Notes: generated from the letters alone by a model not told the origin. DNA of 64,000 bases from a virus (IMGVR_UViG_3300030090_003378:1-64000); one strand, 5' to 3'. Positions 26,912 to 36,475 are shown, counted from the first letter of the stretch. Made by a program: numbers and translations.

Positions 26912-27781
26912 TTATTTACCTCCAAATAGCCGTTTAATAAAATTTCTATATTCTTCAGTATTTATCTCAGGGTGGGTTCCATATCTTGCTAGAGCCTGTT
27001 TTAAATTTTGGGGAAAGTTTTTCTTCACAAACCTATTTTTACCTTTGGCCCAAGACACTTCCATTCTTAACAGTTTTTCTCTATCCCCTTTAGTTTTAGC
27101 CCATTTTTCTACATATGATATTCTACTTCTAATTAATGCTAATCTTTCTGTATCTTTGTATGTCGTAACAGGAAAAATACTACTACCCTTCCCCTGATAT
27201 TGCCTCCATGTTTCGTTATCAACTTCTATGTTTAAATTGACATGGGTAAGCATATCTTTATACGCATCATAAATTGATTCAGGGTATTCTGAAATAAATG
27301 CCGCATATTCAAGGTGGTGCATATCAAACTCACCGGGATTTTCTCCGAAAAACTTTTTGTCTTCTGCTACATGATGTGCTGAATGTCCTGCTTCGTGCAT
27401 TACTACTCTCTTAAATGCTTTAGCCGTTAATTCTTCTAATAACGGGGTGGGCAAATATTTTTCATTTCCTTTTGCATCATATTCGCGTTTGATTTGTCCA
27501 TTTTCATCCTGTTCAAAAAACAAATATTTACCTTTTCTTTTAGAAAAAATGCCCATACCCTTTTCTTTTAATTTATTTCTGACCAACTGAAAAACTTTAT
27601 TAGGATTTATCTTAATCGTGCCTTGTTTAAGTTCCAATACTACATTATCATCTTCATCTCTTTTTAACTCATAAGACAAACCTAATTGGCGAGAAAATTG
27701 TGGTGGAATATACTGCCCAATTGGTCCCATACCAAAGTCCCAAACTACTTCAGTTGCTTTTAAAATATTTTGCCAACTCAT
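26912..27781 (-). CDS. Tagged zinc metallopeptidase-like protein (HEAGH)
   Basis: 289 residues starting MSWQNILKA, a full match to the late tag. The helix VVMHEAGHSAHH (His129, Glu130, His133) is the HExxH zinc-binding motif of zincin peptidases, and EYAAFISEYPESIYDAY about 30 residues later may supply the third ligand. The rest is basic with many Lys/Arg. A packaged peptidase could process virion proteins or act on the host after entry. Motif is clear; substrate unknown. It overlaps its neighbours by one or a few bases. Confidence 0.7.
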   Translation of the reverse strand: MSWQNILKATEVVWDFGMGPIGQYIPPQFSRQLGLSYELKRDEDDNVVLELKQGTIKINPNKVFQLVRNKLKEKGMGIFSKRKGKYLFFEQDENGQIKREYDAKGNEKYLPTPLLEELTAKAFKRVVMHEAGHSAHHVAEDKKFFGENPGEFDMHHLEYAAFISEYPESIYDAYKDMLTHVNLNIEVDNETWRQYQGKGSSIFPVTTYKDTERLALIRSRISYVEKWAKTKGDREKLLRMEVSWAKGKNRFVKKNFPQNLKQALARYGTHPEINTEEYRNFIKRLFGGK

Positions 27782-28023
27782 TATCCCACTTCAATTTTAA
27801 CTCTATGATACCCTTCTCTTTCACCAACACTTAGTATTTTGAATGCTCTCCTTTGGTCCAATAATAATCCCTTAATATCTTTAATATAATTTCTTGCATT
27901 ATCGTCATTCATAAAATCAACAATTATAACATTATTTTTAAATGTGCCTAACCCGCCATATTTTTTTGCTAATTCAGCGTAGTCTTTAGGTAGTGCTAAT
28001 TTTAGAATACTTTCCCAAGTCAT
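27781..28023 (-). CDS. Small tagged alpha/beta protein (MTWESILK)
   Basis: 80 residues: MTWESILKLALPKDYAEL tag, then a compact alpha/beta body with NNVIIVDFMNDDNARNYIKD and a final strand YHRVKIEVG. The pattern suggests a small ferredoxin-like or beta-alpha-beta fold. Start and stop are coupled to both neighbours. No family recognised. Confidence 0.85.
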   Translation of the reverse strand: MTWESILKLALPKDYAELAKKYGGLGTFKNNVIIVDFMNDDNARNYIKDIKGLLLDQRRAFKILSVGEREGYHRVKIEVG

Positions 28024-30614
28024 CTAAACATCCCCTTGACTTTGTAAATAATATCTTCATGTAGCCCCATATCAGTAGCCACTGTATTAAACGCACCTTC
28101 ATGTTTTACAATCTTTTCAATATCTGTTGCATACAAGTCAATTTTGTTTTCTTTCTGTATCAAATCAATTATGAAAGAGATGTTATCTACATCATGTATA
28201 TCCATAGTTCCTTTATACACTTTGTTACCCTGCATCTTTAGCAATAAATCTTTTGCTGCTAACATGGCCCTCGTGATACTTGTTATTTTTAGGGTATTAT
28301 TTCTTGTAATAGTTCCCTTTAACCTTTTATATTGTGAAGTTAAGTTTTCATCGTCTATTCTTTCGATGAATTTTTGGAAGCCTCTTGAAACTAATAGACC
28401 GATAATTCGTTCTAATTCTATATTGCTATCTTCCTGCTTATCCTTCCAATAGGTTAATTTCCTACCCATAAATTTTTCTTTTTGTAGTTCTTCTTGTGTA
28501 AATGTATTTAGTCCAATATCATATAACAAGGAACCTACTACTGCCTTAACATTCCTTCTCATTTCCATATATTTTTCCGGCTTACGCCCAACGCCTTGGA
28601 ATAGATTAATGTAACCGTTACAAAATCTTGCCCAATCTTTTTTCGTATCTGTATCTAAAGTTTGCATCGACCCTTCGTTAATTCCCGCAATTGCTATTGA
28701 CATATTTTCTAAATCTTCACCTTTAATGGGAGGGTCGCCACGCATCGGGTCTAAAATACTCTTTAGTGATAAGTAAACAGCATCTTCCTCAAGAGCAAGT
28801 CTTAAATCTTCAAATACTTTGTCTGTGTAAAAATCAGGTGGGTCTTCATTAAAAACATATCTGCTTTCAAAAGGTTCAATGTAATACTTTCTCATCATAT
28901 CCCATGTTTCTTCCAAATCTTGCATAATTTCTTCATCTACTTCAGGTAATCGTGGGTCTGAACCTCCCACTTGACCACCAATATCCGCACGTTCACTAAA
29001 TCCTGAACCAACGCCCTTAACCTTCTTTTTCTTAGCCATTCCTGATACAGCATAAATTGAAGGAACTAATTTTAAAGTTTTGGCTAACACTTTAACAAAT
29101 TTCTTTACATTTGTATTAACAAACTTAACTGCTTCTGAATATTTCATGGGCTCAGTTTCATTAGATGTTCCTGTCCAATCAATATATTCTACAACAAAGC
29201 CACCTTTAACATTTAATGATTCAATGATATTCATGTTGGTAGATTCGTCCATGATAGGTAAATAAAACGAATTGCCTTCTTCATTAATAATTTGTTGTGC
29301 CTGTTTGTAATTATTTAAGAATTTATCAATATGTTGCTCATAAACAGACCAAAGAGTTTCAATTAAGTCCGGCCTTCCTTGAGCCATGTGTAATTTAATT
29401 GATTCCTTTGCTTGTGCAAGGACTTCATCAGTGTATAGGTAGTCTAATTTACTATTATCAGATTTTACAACCATAGCAAATAATGGGTCAACATGAATTT
29501 CGTCATATCTTTTCAATGTTTCTTGAATTTCTGCTTGCTCTTGGGTGTATTCACCTGCGGCGGGAATAGAAGTTCTTTCTTGTTGCGTTTGTTGTTTATC
29601 TTCAGCAAGTTGTGGGTGGACTACTTTATCATCGTCTGCTTTTGCTCTTTCAGCAACCCTAATACTTGAAGGAAGAGGCGCACCGATTGTTTTTAGGTAT
29701 TTTCTGACTAATTCAGTAACAAGAGAATCATCTTTTAATTGTTTCATAGAGATACTTCTAAACTCTATCAGATAATTAGGAATAACTATATCCTTAATAT
29801 CCTTTCTAAACTGCTGAACAGTGGTTAGTATTTCCGCATCTTCTAATTTTTCCTTATCTTTTTCTGCCATCATATCTGAAGCCATAAGTTCGTCTAATAG
29901 ACTTTGAGAAATTTTGACGCTTTCTATATCTTTTGCTACACCTTCTAAACCAAAAACAGTTCTTGCGAATGTTTTGTATAGCGCGTTTTTTTGTTCCCAA
30001 TAATCATAAAATGCTTTTCTTTCACTTGATGATACCATATCAAAATTTGATAACGCTTTAGCAGTTTGAGTAATAAAATTTGTGTCCCACACTTCAATAG
30101 ATTCATCGTTATCATCATCTAACAATGCTATCATAGAATGAAATAAGTCAAAATCTTTTTGCTCGAAAGGTTTTTCAAAAGCATATTTACCTGTTTCTTC
30201 TTGTGGGTTTTTCAAAAAATGTTCTAATTGGGTAACTATTTCAGCCGCGCTTTCAATGGCTAATTGTGTAGGAACAACAATTTCGTGTCTGATACTTTCT
30301 CTAATATCATCTACACTTCTTCCTAAGTATTTAACTCTCATTAGTTCTCGCCCTTCACTAAAATGTCTAATGATACCTTTTTCGGCGTCATAGACTTCAG
30401 CACGAATTTTTTCATTATCTGCTCTATTTCTGAAATAGATAGACATTCCCTTTTCATCTACATTGTAGCCCTCGTCATTTAATTCAGTAATAACATCTTG
30501 GAAATCATCTTGAACTTCCTGTGTGTTTTTATTATTTTTAACAAAAGCGGTTGTAATGTCCTCAATTGCCATTTGAGTTGGCCTGTCTAAATCTTCAAAG
30601 TCCCATTCTTTCAT
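28020..30614 (-). CDS. Large helical late protein, function unknown
   Basis: 864 residues, mostly charged helices, without the N-terminal tag (it begins MKEWDFEDLDRPTQ). Regions of low complexity (about 340-365, Gln/Glu-rich) separate three helical blocks. An internal MAKKKKVKGVGSG run (about 525-540) is basic. It is the first of two adjacent large genes upstream of the tagged peptidase and overlaps the next gene by 4 bases (ATGA). Composition fits a virion or ejected protein. No family recognised. Confidence 0.85.
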   Translation of the reverse strand: MKEWDFEDLDRPTQMAIEDITTAFVKNNKNTQEVQDDFQDVITELNDEGYNVDEKGMSIYFRNRADNEKIRAEVYDAEKGIIRHFSEGRELMRVKYLGRSVDDIRESIRHEIVVPTQLAIESAAEIVTQLEHFLKNPQEETGKYAFEKPFEQKDFDLFHSMIALLDDDNDESIEVWDTNFITQTAKALSNFDMVSSSERKAFYDYWEQKNALYKTFARTVFGLEGVAKDIESVKISQSLLDELMASDMMAEKDKEKLEDAEILTTVQQFRKDIKDIVIPNYLIEFRSISMKQLKDDSLVTELVRKYLKTIGAPLPSSIRVAERAKADDDKVVHPQLAEDKQQTQQERTSIPAAGEYTQEQAEIQETLKRYDEIHVDPLFAMVVKSDNSKLDYLYTDEVLAQAKESIKLHMAQGRPDLIETLWSVYEQHIDKFLNNYKQAQQIINEEGNSFYLPIMDESTNMNIIESLNVKGGFVVEYIDWTGTSNETEPMKYSEAVKFVNTNVKKFVKVLAKTLKLVPSIYAVSGMAKKKKVKGVGSGFSERADIGGQVGGSDPRLPEVDEEIMQDLEETWDMMRKYYIEPFESRYVFNEDPPDFYTDKVFEDLRLALEEDAVYLSLKSILDPMRGDPPIKGEDLENMSIAIAGINEGSMQTLDTDTKKDWARFCNGYINLFQGVGRKPEKYMEMRRNVKAVVGSLLYDIGLNTFTQEELQKEKFMGRKLTYWKDKQEDSNIELERIIGLLVSRGFQKFIERIDDENLTSQYKRLKGTITRNNTLKITSITRAMLAAKDLLLKMQGNKVYKGTMDIHDVDNISFIIDLIQKENKIDLYATDIEKIVKHEGAFNTVATDMGLHEDIIYKVKGMFR

Positions 30615-32875
30615 TCTTCCTCATCCCCCTCGATTAAAATATCCATATTAATTAGTTTTTCTTTTAGAGATTGTGATTGCCCCTTTAGTTTAGCAGTTCC
30701 TGTAATTTCATCTGTTGATATTTTTTCCAATATGTCATTAAAGTGAGAATTGATTAACTTGGGTATTTTTCCTAATGCGCTGTCCAATTTATTTTCCATA
30801 TCCATTAAATTATCTTTTATCCCCATGCAAGAATCGTATTGTTGAGATAAGTTAGGGTGTAGTTCCAAAATTTGTTGTTTTCCATTTAAGCCCTTTTTAT
30901 TTGTTTTCTCTTCAACCATCCAAGCCACGTTTCTTTTTTTGTTTTTTTCACTAATCATACCTTTTTTCTTTGATAAGGTCATAACAGTTTTATCCATATT
31001 TACTATGAATTCATTCATCATTTTTTGCATAGAGTTACTGTATCTTTGCATTGTGCCTGTTCCTGAAAATGCTTGAATAATAGTTAGTAACGCTTTGAAT
31101 GATTGGGGAAATGTATTACTATCAACATTTTGGAAAATTCGACCTGTGGGCCAATAACCTGTCCAACCTGATGTTGAAGGAACCCATTTATTAATTTGTC
31201 TATCCCATTCTGTGCCTTCTAATTCCCAATATTTGAAATACATTGTCACAAAAATTCCTTTTGCAAATCTTGTATCTAGTAAATTAAACGCCTCTTCAAT
31301 TTCTTTTGATTTTAATACGCCATCAGTAATTCCGAATAAAGCATAATCAGGTCTTTCTTCTAAATCCATCTTGCTGTAAATATTTCTAATTTTATCACGT
31401 ATTGCAGGGGCTTGTGCTTCCGATGCTTCTCTAAGTTCTTCCATTAATTCCTTTGCATCTGCATCAGCGTTGGCTTTTTGTCTAACATAATGTTGCCATG
31501 CCTTTCTAAACATTGTATCTCCTGTGTTCAATTCCTTTCTAATTTTATCGAACAGTGTTTCAACTGCATCAAAGTGGTTTTCTAATCTTTTTTCCTGTGG
31601 GCCAGTTAGTGAATTAGGGGCTTCTCTCCTTTTAGTCATTAGTTTGTTAAATGTATTTTCACCCAAAAGTTTATCCACGTCTAAGAACTCAAACACCGTT
31701 TTGTCTTTATTCTTACGCATTTCATTTTTAATATATGTGTAAATAAAATTAGATTGTTGTCCACGTTTTTCTGTTCTGTGAGTAATACCTTTTCTAATTT
31801 CATCAATACGCATTACTAACTCGCTTACTTTATTTTCATCGAGTGTAATAATTTGATGTAAAATTCTTAAGCCTCTATCTTTAAAATGCATTAAAGGTGT
31901 ATCTTTCAATGCGTTGGCTTTATGTAATGAATTCATAAAAATAGTAAATTCGCGGTAAGGTAAATCTTGAATTTTATTATAGGCTGAAGGCGAAACTCTT
32001 GTAGGAATAGATTCATCTTTTCCGTAAATAACACGACCACCTCTCACCTTTCTTTTCTTTTCCTTGTATTTGGTTTGCTTCTCTTGTTCAGCCGCTCTTT
32101 TTCTTTGCTTCTTGGTTTTCTTTTTACCTTCTTTGAAAGCCTCTTCCAATTTTGGTGATTGGGCGGCTTGACCTGTTTCTAATTCTACGCGAGTTTTAAC
32201 AGGTCTTTCTGATACATCTTCTGTTTTTCCTGCTGTAATATCAAATTGGTTTCTAATATCTTCAAATATTCCCGTAGGAATTCTTTTATCAATTGAAAAT
32301 TTGTTTAGTCCTCTTGTAAACTCTTCTTTTGTATCAGGTGAGGGTTTCCAATTTTGAAATAGATTTTCCGGCCTTCTTTTCTTACCACCTTTTGCATCTA
32401 ATGTTTTTAGTCTTGTCAAAAATTGACCCAATACTGTTAATTTAGCAAGAGTCGGATTACCAGCAAAGTCTTGATACAATGTATTAGTTGTATCTTGAAC
32501 CCATTCAACCCATGATTCATCCCCTCTTGGGAATGCGTTTTTGAATGCTTTATTTTTGAATTTAAGTGAAGCAATATTTTCAGGCATAGGTTCCTTTAAT
32601 AAATTCTTATGCTCTATAAGTTTCTTAATCATGGCATTAATTTTAGCGGGCTTGTAGCCCACCCTGCCTCTAAGTTCATTTGTAGTAGTAATTTGTTTGT
32701 AAAAATCACTTTGTTTATTACGCATTTCAGAAATCAATTGTTCTAATTTATTGTGCGCCGTGTTAATCTCATTGTTTGAAAATTGCTCTAAGTTTAACTT
32801 ATCAGGAATATTATCATCCTTGACAGCCTGTTTCCAATTAGGCATCCCTGCCTTTAAGAGCGATTGCCAATTCAA
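30611..32875 (-). CDS. Large tagged late protein (NWQSLLK), function unknown
   Basis: 754 residues if translated from TTG 32875, which follows GTGATT and places the tag exactly at the N terminus (MNWQSLLKAGMPNW); ATG 32890 would add five residues. The body is helical and basic, with a KKTKKQRKRAAEQ stretch near 245-275. The segment near 540-570 (FAKGIFVTMYFKYWEL) looks globular. It could be a head-internal or ejection protein. No family recognised. The start placement is supported by the same spacing in the other tagged genes. Confidence 0.8.
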   Translation of the reverse strand: MNWQSLLKAGMPNWKQAVKDDNIPDKLNLEQFSNNEINTAHNKLEQLISEMRNKQSDFYKQITTTNELRGRVGYKPAKINAMIKKLIEHKNLLKEPMPENIASLKFKNKAFKNAFPRGDESWVEWVQDTTNTLYQDFAGNPTLAKLTVLGQFLTRLKTLDAKGGKKRRPENLFQNWKPSPDTKEEFTRGLNKFSIDKRIPTGIFEDIRNQFDITAGKTEDVSERPVKTRVELETGQAAQSPKLEEAFKEGKKKTKKQRKRAAEQEKQTKYKEKKRKVRGGRVIYGKDESIPTRVSPSAYNKIQDLPYREFTIFMNSLHKANALKDTPLMHFKDRGLRILHQIITLDENKVSELVMRIDEIRKGITHRTEKRGQQSNFIYTYIKNEMRKNKDKTVFEFLDVDKLLGENTFNKLMTKRREAPNSLTGPQEKRLENHFDAVETLFDKIRKELNTGDTMFRKAWQHYVRQKANADADAKELMEELREASEAQAPAIRDKIRNIYSKMDLEERPDYALFGITDGVLKSKEIEEAFNLLDTRFAKGIFVTMYFKYWELEGTEWDRQINKWVPSTSGWTGYWPTGRIFQNVDSNTFPQSFKALLTIIQAFSGTGTMQRYSNSMQKMMNEFIVNMDKTVMTLSKKKGMISEKNKKRNVAWMVEEKTNKKGLNGKQQILELHPNLSQQYDSCMGIKDNLMDMENKLDSALGKIPKLINSHFNDILEKISTDEITGTAKLKGQSQSLKEKLINMDILIEGDEEE

Positions 32876-32886
32876 ATGAATCACAC

Positions 32887-33102
32887 TCATAGAGATTGAA
32901 TCATTACTACTACTGCTACTGCTACGGGTATTGCAAGAAGAATGTATTTCTTGTATAGTTTAACCTTGGATAAAATCAATTGAGCCTTCGACTCACTAAT
33001 TAATCCCAAGTCCTCTAATTCATCAATAACATCCTCTACAATATCATCTGCTTTCTCTACTTTGCCTTTGAGTTCTTGTTCTTTATCTTTTTTTGTTGCC
33101 AT
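32887..33102 (-). CDS. Small protein with C-terminal membrane segment
   Basis: 71 residues from ATG 33102. An acidic/basic helical N-terminal half (KVEKADDIVEDVIDELEDLG) precedes one hydrophobic segment at the very C terminus (YILLAIPVAVAVVVMI), so it is tail-anchored in a membrane. In a late operon this could be a holin-like or spanin-like lysis factor, or a membrane protein of the virion; neither can be shown here. Confidence 0.75.
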   Translation of the reverse strand: MATKKDKEQELKGKVEKADDIVEDVIDELEDLGLISESKAQLILSKVKLYKKYILLAIPVAVAVVVMIQSL

Positions 33103-33103
33103 T

Positions 33104-33385
33104 TTAATCACCTAAATTATGTGGGGATTTTACCCCATGTTTTTGTTCATACATAGCCCTTCTTGCTCTTTCAATTTGAGATTGTTGGCCGGGAGAACGC
33201 TCACCTTGTATATTACGTTGTAATTGTTTTAGGTATTTTAATCTTTTCTCCACCGCTTTAATTTCAACATCTATTTCTTCTTCAGTCATAATGACTTCTT
33301 TATCAGGTCTATACCCTGCTTCTTCCATACGTTCCTCGAATGTTGTTTTAGTAATGTTAAAGTTTTTAGTTTCTTTCCAAGTCAT
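33104..33385 (-). CDS. Small tagged coiled-coil protein (degenerate tag)
   Basis: 93 residues from ATG 33385 (MTWKETKNFN), a diverged form of the late tag with Trp kept. A helical coiled coil follows (EEEIDVEIKAVEKRLKYLKQ) and an Arg/Gln-rich tail. Tight spacing to both neighbours. No family recognised. Confidence 0.8.
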   Translation of the reverse strand: MTWKETKNFNITKTTFEERMEEAGYRPDKEVIMTEEEIDVEIKAVEKRLKYLKQLQRNIQGERSPGQQSQIERARRAMYEQKHGVKSPHNLGD

Positions 33386-33396
33386 ATTAAATCGCC

Positions 33397-33579
33397 TCAC
33401 TTGTTATGTTGATAATCTTGTTGTGTAGTTCCTGTTCGTGAAAGGTGCATTCTTACTACGGCCAATATTTGCATAAGAGTATTTTTAGGGTTAGTGCTTG
33501 ATTCAATTGCTTGTCTAACTTGCGCTAACACTTGCTCATCTGTAACTTCGTATTTTTTAATTGTGTTTTCCCAATTCAT
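33397..33579 (-). CDS. Small tagged helical protein (MNWENTIKK)
   Basis: 60 residues from ATG 33579, preceded by GTGATTAAA. Tag MNWENTIKKYEV, then a compact helical body (EQVLAQVRQAIESSTNPK and MQILAVVRMHLSR). Overlaps the upstream gene. No family recognised. Confidence 0.8.
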   Translation of the reverse strand: MNWENTIKKYEVTDEQVLAQVRQAIESSTNPKNTLMQILAVVRMHLSRTGTTQQDYQHNK

Positions 33580-33584
33580 TTTAA

Positions 33585-33905
33585 TCACTGTTCCTCATCA
33601 TATTCAAGTAGGGCGCGTTCTCCTTCTAGTGCTTCATCATAAGATAAATAATGGCGTGATTCACGAGGGTTAATATCTCTCACATCAGTTCCAAATCTAT
33701 CTTTGTCTAATTTTTGTTCTGTGTAAATACCTTGATTACCCAACTTAGTCATTAGATTTAGAATCATACCCTTATGTCCTACCTTTTCAGGAAAATCATA
33801 TTCCTTAATGTCGCCCTCTTCATCCATTCTTTCTGTTTGTAAATGTTTTCGCCAAGGTTTCATTTCATCGTGAATATTACCCTTACTAATTTTTTCTTCC
33901 CACAT
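33585..33905 (-). CDS. Small late protein with weak Trp tag (MWEEKISK)
   Basis: 106 residues; N terminus MWEEKISKGNIHDE is a loose version of the tag. The rest is charged with a central GHKGMILNLMTKLGNQGIYT that could be a winged-helix recognition region. Ends acidic (LLEYDEEQ). Start follows GGGGTGAAGAATA. No family recognised. Confidence 0.8.
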   Translation of the reverse strand: MWEEKISKGNIHDEMKPWRKHLQTERMDEEGDIKEYDFPEKVGHKGMILNLMTKLGNQGIYTEQKLDKDRFGTDVRDINPRESRHYLSYDEALEGERALLEYDEEQ

Positions 33906-34141
33906 TATTCTTCACCCCTTAATAAATCTTCAACGTATTCTCGCAGTTTATCAATATTCTCTTCGGCTTCTGCTACTGCGTCTACAACTTTTGCGGGTAA
34001 TGATGCCCCAAGATTCATTGTTTCTAAACTCTCCTGATATTCTAATACTAATTGGATTGCGTGTTCTATTTGCCTAAATAGACTATCTCCTTCTTCTTCG
34101 CCAAATTCATCAGCAATTTTAATTATGTCAGCCCAATTCAT
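33905..34141 (-). CDS. Small tagged acidic helical protein (MNWADIIK)
   Basis: 78 residues: MNWADIIKIADEF tag, then helices rich in Glu and Ala (LPAKVVDAVAEAEENIDKLREY). Shares single-base stop/start overlaps with both neighbours. No family recognised. Confidence 0.8.
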   Translation of the reverse strand: MNWADIIKIADEFGEEEGDSLFRQIEHAIQLVLEYQESLETMNLGASLPAKVVDAVAEAEENIDKLREYVEDLLRGEE

Positions 34142-34527
34142 TGTTCTCGCCTCATTTGATTTTCTTTAGATGTTTTATCATCATCAATTGGGCCACCCTT
34201 AGCCCATGTGTAGCAGGTTCTATCTTTATGACATTTAAAATCATGCATCCAACAGTAACCTAAATCTCCTTCAAGTGGCATACATTCACTCATTCTTGGA
34301 GATATGTCAAATGCGACACAATTAGAACATCTTGATTTCTTAGCAACTTCAGGTGATGTGTTCCAATGTTCTGCTGCATCTACCCAATATTGGTCATCTG
34401 ATAAATTAAGGGGGCCATATCGAATATCTTCATCTTTAATTGCAGCATCTCTATTTTTAGTATTAACTTTTAAATCTTGAGTAGCGCGTGGGCAACTCAA
34501 TTCCTTTAGTAAAATTTCCCAACTCAT
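34138..34527 (-). CDS. Tagged Cys-rich protein (MSWEILLK)
   Basis: 129 residues from ATG 34527, which has the operon-typical GTGATACA in front; an upstream ATG at 34563 overlaps the previous gene. After the tag, Cys residues occur as CSNC (about 82-85), C (about 95), GYCWMHDFKCH and TCYTWAKG, a spacing seen in a family of small viral Cys-rich proteins and reminiscent of high-potential iron-sulfur proteins. It may hold a metal cluster. Function unknown. Confidence 0.8.
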   Translation of the reverse strand: MSWEILLKELSCPRATQDLKVNTKNRDAAIKDEDIRYGPLNLSDDQYWVDAAEHWNTSPEVAKKSRCSNCVAFDISPRMSECMPLEGDLGYCWMHDFKCHKDRTCYTWAKGGPIDDDKTSKENQMRREQ

Positions 34528-34531
34528 TGTA

Positions 34532-34735
34532 TCACTTCGGTTTATGTGTGTAAATATCTCCATCCTTATGCATAAAGATTTTACCTTCCTTTTCTAACTT
34601 AGATAAGACTCTTTTAATTTCAGATTCTTTTCCGAATTGCTTTAGGTTTTTCATGCCTAATGCCCCACCTTCTTTTTTAATTTCAGCAAGTATTTTTTCT
34701 TCAATATCTGCCTTTAGTATATTTTCCCAACTCAT
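34532..34735 (-). CDS. Small tagged winged-helix protein (MSWENILK)
   Basis: 67 residues. Tag MSWENILKADIEEK leads directly into a winged-helix-like domain: helix ILAEIKKEGG, recognition helix SEIKRVLSKLEKEG and a wing KIFMHKDGDIYTHK. A DNA-binding cargo protein is a reasonable guess. Coupled to the TerS-like gene upstream. Confidence 0.85.
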   Translation of the reverse strand: MSWENILKADIEEKILAEIKKEGGALGMKNLKQFGKESEIKRVLSKLEKEGKIFMHKDGDIYTHKPK

Positions 34736-35394
34736 TCTAACATCTCCGCAACATTATCTCTAATTTCTGTCCAAATCTCAGGGTATTGTTCAATTAAAAC
34801 TCGCTGAATAACTTCAACCTGTTTAACGATTACAGTTTCCTCCTTCTTGTGGATTAATTCACCCTTGAATGATAGTAAGTATTTCAATGATTCCCGTATC
34901 TCTTTTGCTAATTTTGTAAGGCTATCAATTTGCTTATTGGATAACTCGGTGTCCTCTAATAGTTCTCCCACTTTATCTTGCAGTATTTTAACGTTATTAC
35001 TCAAAAGGTCTATTTCATTTAAGTCCATTCTTGCTATATCAATTGCGGCATGTTGTTGCACAATTGGTTTTAAGTGATTCTTAAGATGTAATTGTATAAC
35101 ATCGACGGAACAACCTAAATGTTTTGCTGCTTCTGAAGGGGTCATTGTACCTTCTCTAATTTGAACTTCTAAATCGGCTCTATTAGGATGAGTGCATAAT
35201 GCACAGGATGGATTACTGCCTTTATTGTAGTTATCAATATGATTCTGCATATGTTTCTTTGCTGTACCTGCCCACCAACCTTCTTGTTTATCTAATTCGT
35301 CGCAAGTTAAATTACCTGCTAAAATATCTGCTTCTAAACCATCACGCTCAGGGTGTTGGCAAAACTTACAGGACTTTCTAACTTTACGACTCAT
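34732..35394 (-). CDS. Probable terminase small subunit (two zinc-HTH modules)
   Basis: 220 residues. Two repeats of a Cys/His module with helix-turn-helix: CKFCQHPERDGLEADILAGN with a following HMQNHIDNY, then CALCTHPNRADLEVQIREGT followed by AAKHLGCSVDVIQLHLKNHL. This module is typical of viral small terminase and related DNA-recognition proteins. The second half is a coiled coil (about 130-220) suited to oligomer formation. TerS selects viral DNA and hands it to TerL, encoded 8 kb downstream. It lacks the late tag, in line with an assembly rather than cargo role. Confidence 0.65.
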   Translation of the reverse strand: MSRKVRKSCKFCQHPERDGLEADILAGNLTCDELDKQEGWWAGTAKKHMQNHIDNYNKGSNPSCALCTHPNRADLEVQIREGTMTPSEAAKHLGCSVDVIQLHLKNHLKPIVQQHAAIDIARMDLNEIDLLSNNVKILQDKVGELLEDTELSNKQIDSLTKLAKEIRESLKYLLSFKGELIHKKEETVIVKQVEVIQRVLIEQYPEIWTEIRDNVAEMLE

Positions 35395-36475
35395 TTCGTA
35401 ATATTCCCTCCCATGATATAGGTTGCATTTTTTGTAAGTTAATTCCCGGAGGTGCTTGCTCAGGCGTTGTTCCGGGTTTTTGGAAAGTGCTTAATTCATC
35501 CCCCATAACTTCTCTAATTAGTTTGTTAATAGCCACATTTGATTTAGGCCATTTGAGTTTGTATTGTTTTAAATTTTTACTTCCGGGCATATCCTTAAAC
35601 CCAATCATCATTTCTTCAAGAATAGCAATATCATTTGGTGTTGCTGTGAAAACCTTGTTACTGAAAGCGTCATTTAATCTTGTAGGCATAGGTGTAGTTC
35701 TGCGCCCTTTAGGGTAAATATTTGGGTCATTTAAAATCTCAAGAACGTGCTGTTTCATGGTGCTAATATCCTTTAATCTTCCGGGGGTCCGCTTAACATT
35801 AAACAAGGCAACGGTGCCACGCTTTTGTTTTACTTTTTCTCCCTTTTTACCAATGCTTTTCTTTGCAGTTTTAACAACCTTCATAATGCCATCTTTATTG
35901 TTAGCAATACATTCTAACAGGGGTGGTTTAGCCTTACCTTCGTTTTTATTCCACCATTTATCATCTGCCGCTACAATTTTATGGTTTTCACCATTTACTT
36001 CATTATCCCACTCAAGGTATTTGTTATATGCTGTTGTGCGATAGTGACCATGAACTTCTGCCCTAACTATTTCGGGCTTTTTTGGGTCATCGGTTTCAGC
36101 AAAATATACAACAGTTCTGAACGGGATGTTTTGCGGGTTCTTTTTTGGGTCTTTTAAAACTGCTTCCATTTCATCTACTGCTTTATTAAATAGTTCAATT
36201 TCTTTAGCAGTAATAGTTCCTGATAATAGATTTTGAATTGCTTTGACTAACTCACCTAAACCATCGAAAGAAGCAGTTCCACTTCTTGATTGTTCGGGTT
36301 CACCGTGACGTTCTGCTTGACCTAATACTGTATCGGGTGTTTTACCTTTTCTATTACCATGACCACCAACGATTCCCCAATTAGCACCGTCAGACCATTT
36401 ATTAACCCATTCTTCTAATCTTTGTTGAACACCACGTTCATTCCACTCTTGGTCAAAACTTATTACATCACTCAT
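35384..36475 (-). CDS. Late protein carrying the tag at its C terminus (ISWEGILRNES)
   Basis: 363 residues. It lacks the N-terminal tag but ends QPISWEGILRNES, the same peptide at the other end. An N-terminal region with GIVGGHGNRKGKTPD (about 33-48) is followed by a mixed alpha/beta body; VYFAETDD and AEVHGHYRTTAYNKYLEWD lie near 115-150. The basic middle (KKSIGKKGEKVKQKRG) could bind nucleic acid. No family recognised. The C-terminal copy shows that the tag works as a short motif, not as part of a fold. Confidence 0.85.
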   Translation of the reverse strand: MSDVISFDQEWNERGVQQRLEEWVNKWSDGANWGIVGGHGNRKGKTPDTVLGQAERHGEPEQSRSGTASFDGLGELVKAIQNLLSGTITAKEIELFNKAVDEMEAVLKDPKKNPQNIPFRTVVYFAETDDPKKPEIVRAEVHGHYRTTAYNKYLEWDNEVNGENHKIVAADDKWWNKNEGKAKPPLLECIANNKDGIMKVVKTAKKSIGKKGEKVKQKRGTVALFNVKRTPGRLKDISTMKQHVLEILNDPNIYPKGRRTTPMPTRLNDAFSNKVFTATPNDIAILEEMMIGFKDMPGSKNLKQYKLKWPKSNVAINKLIREVMGDELSTFQKPGTTPEQAPPGINLQKMQPISWEGILRNES

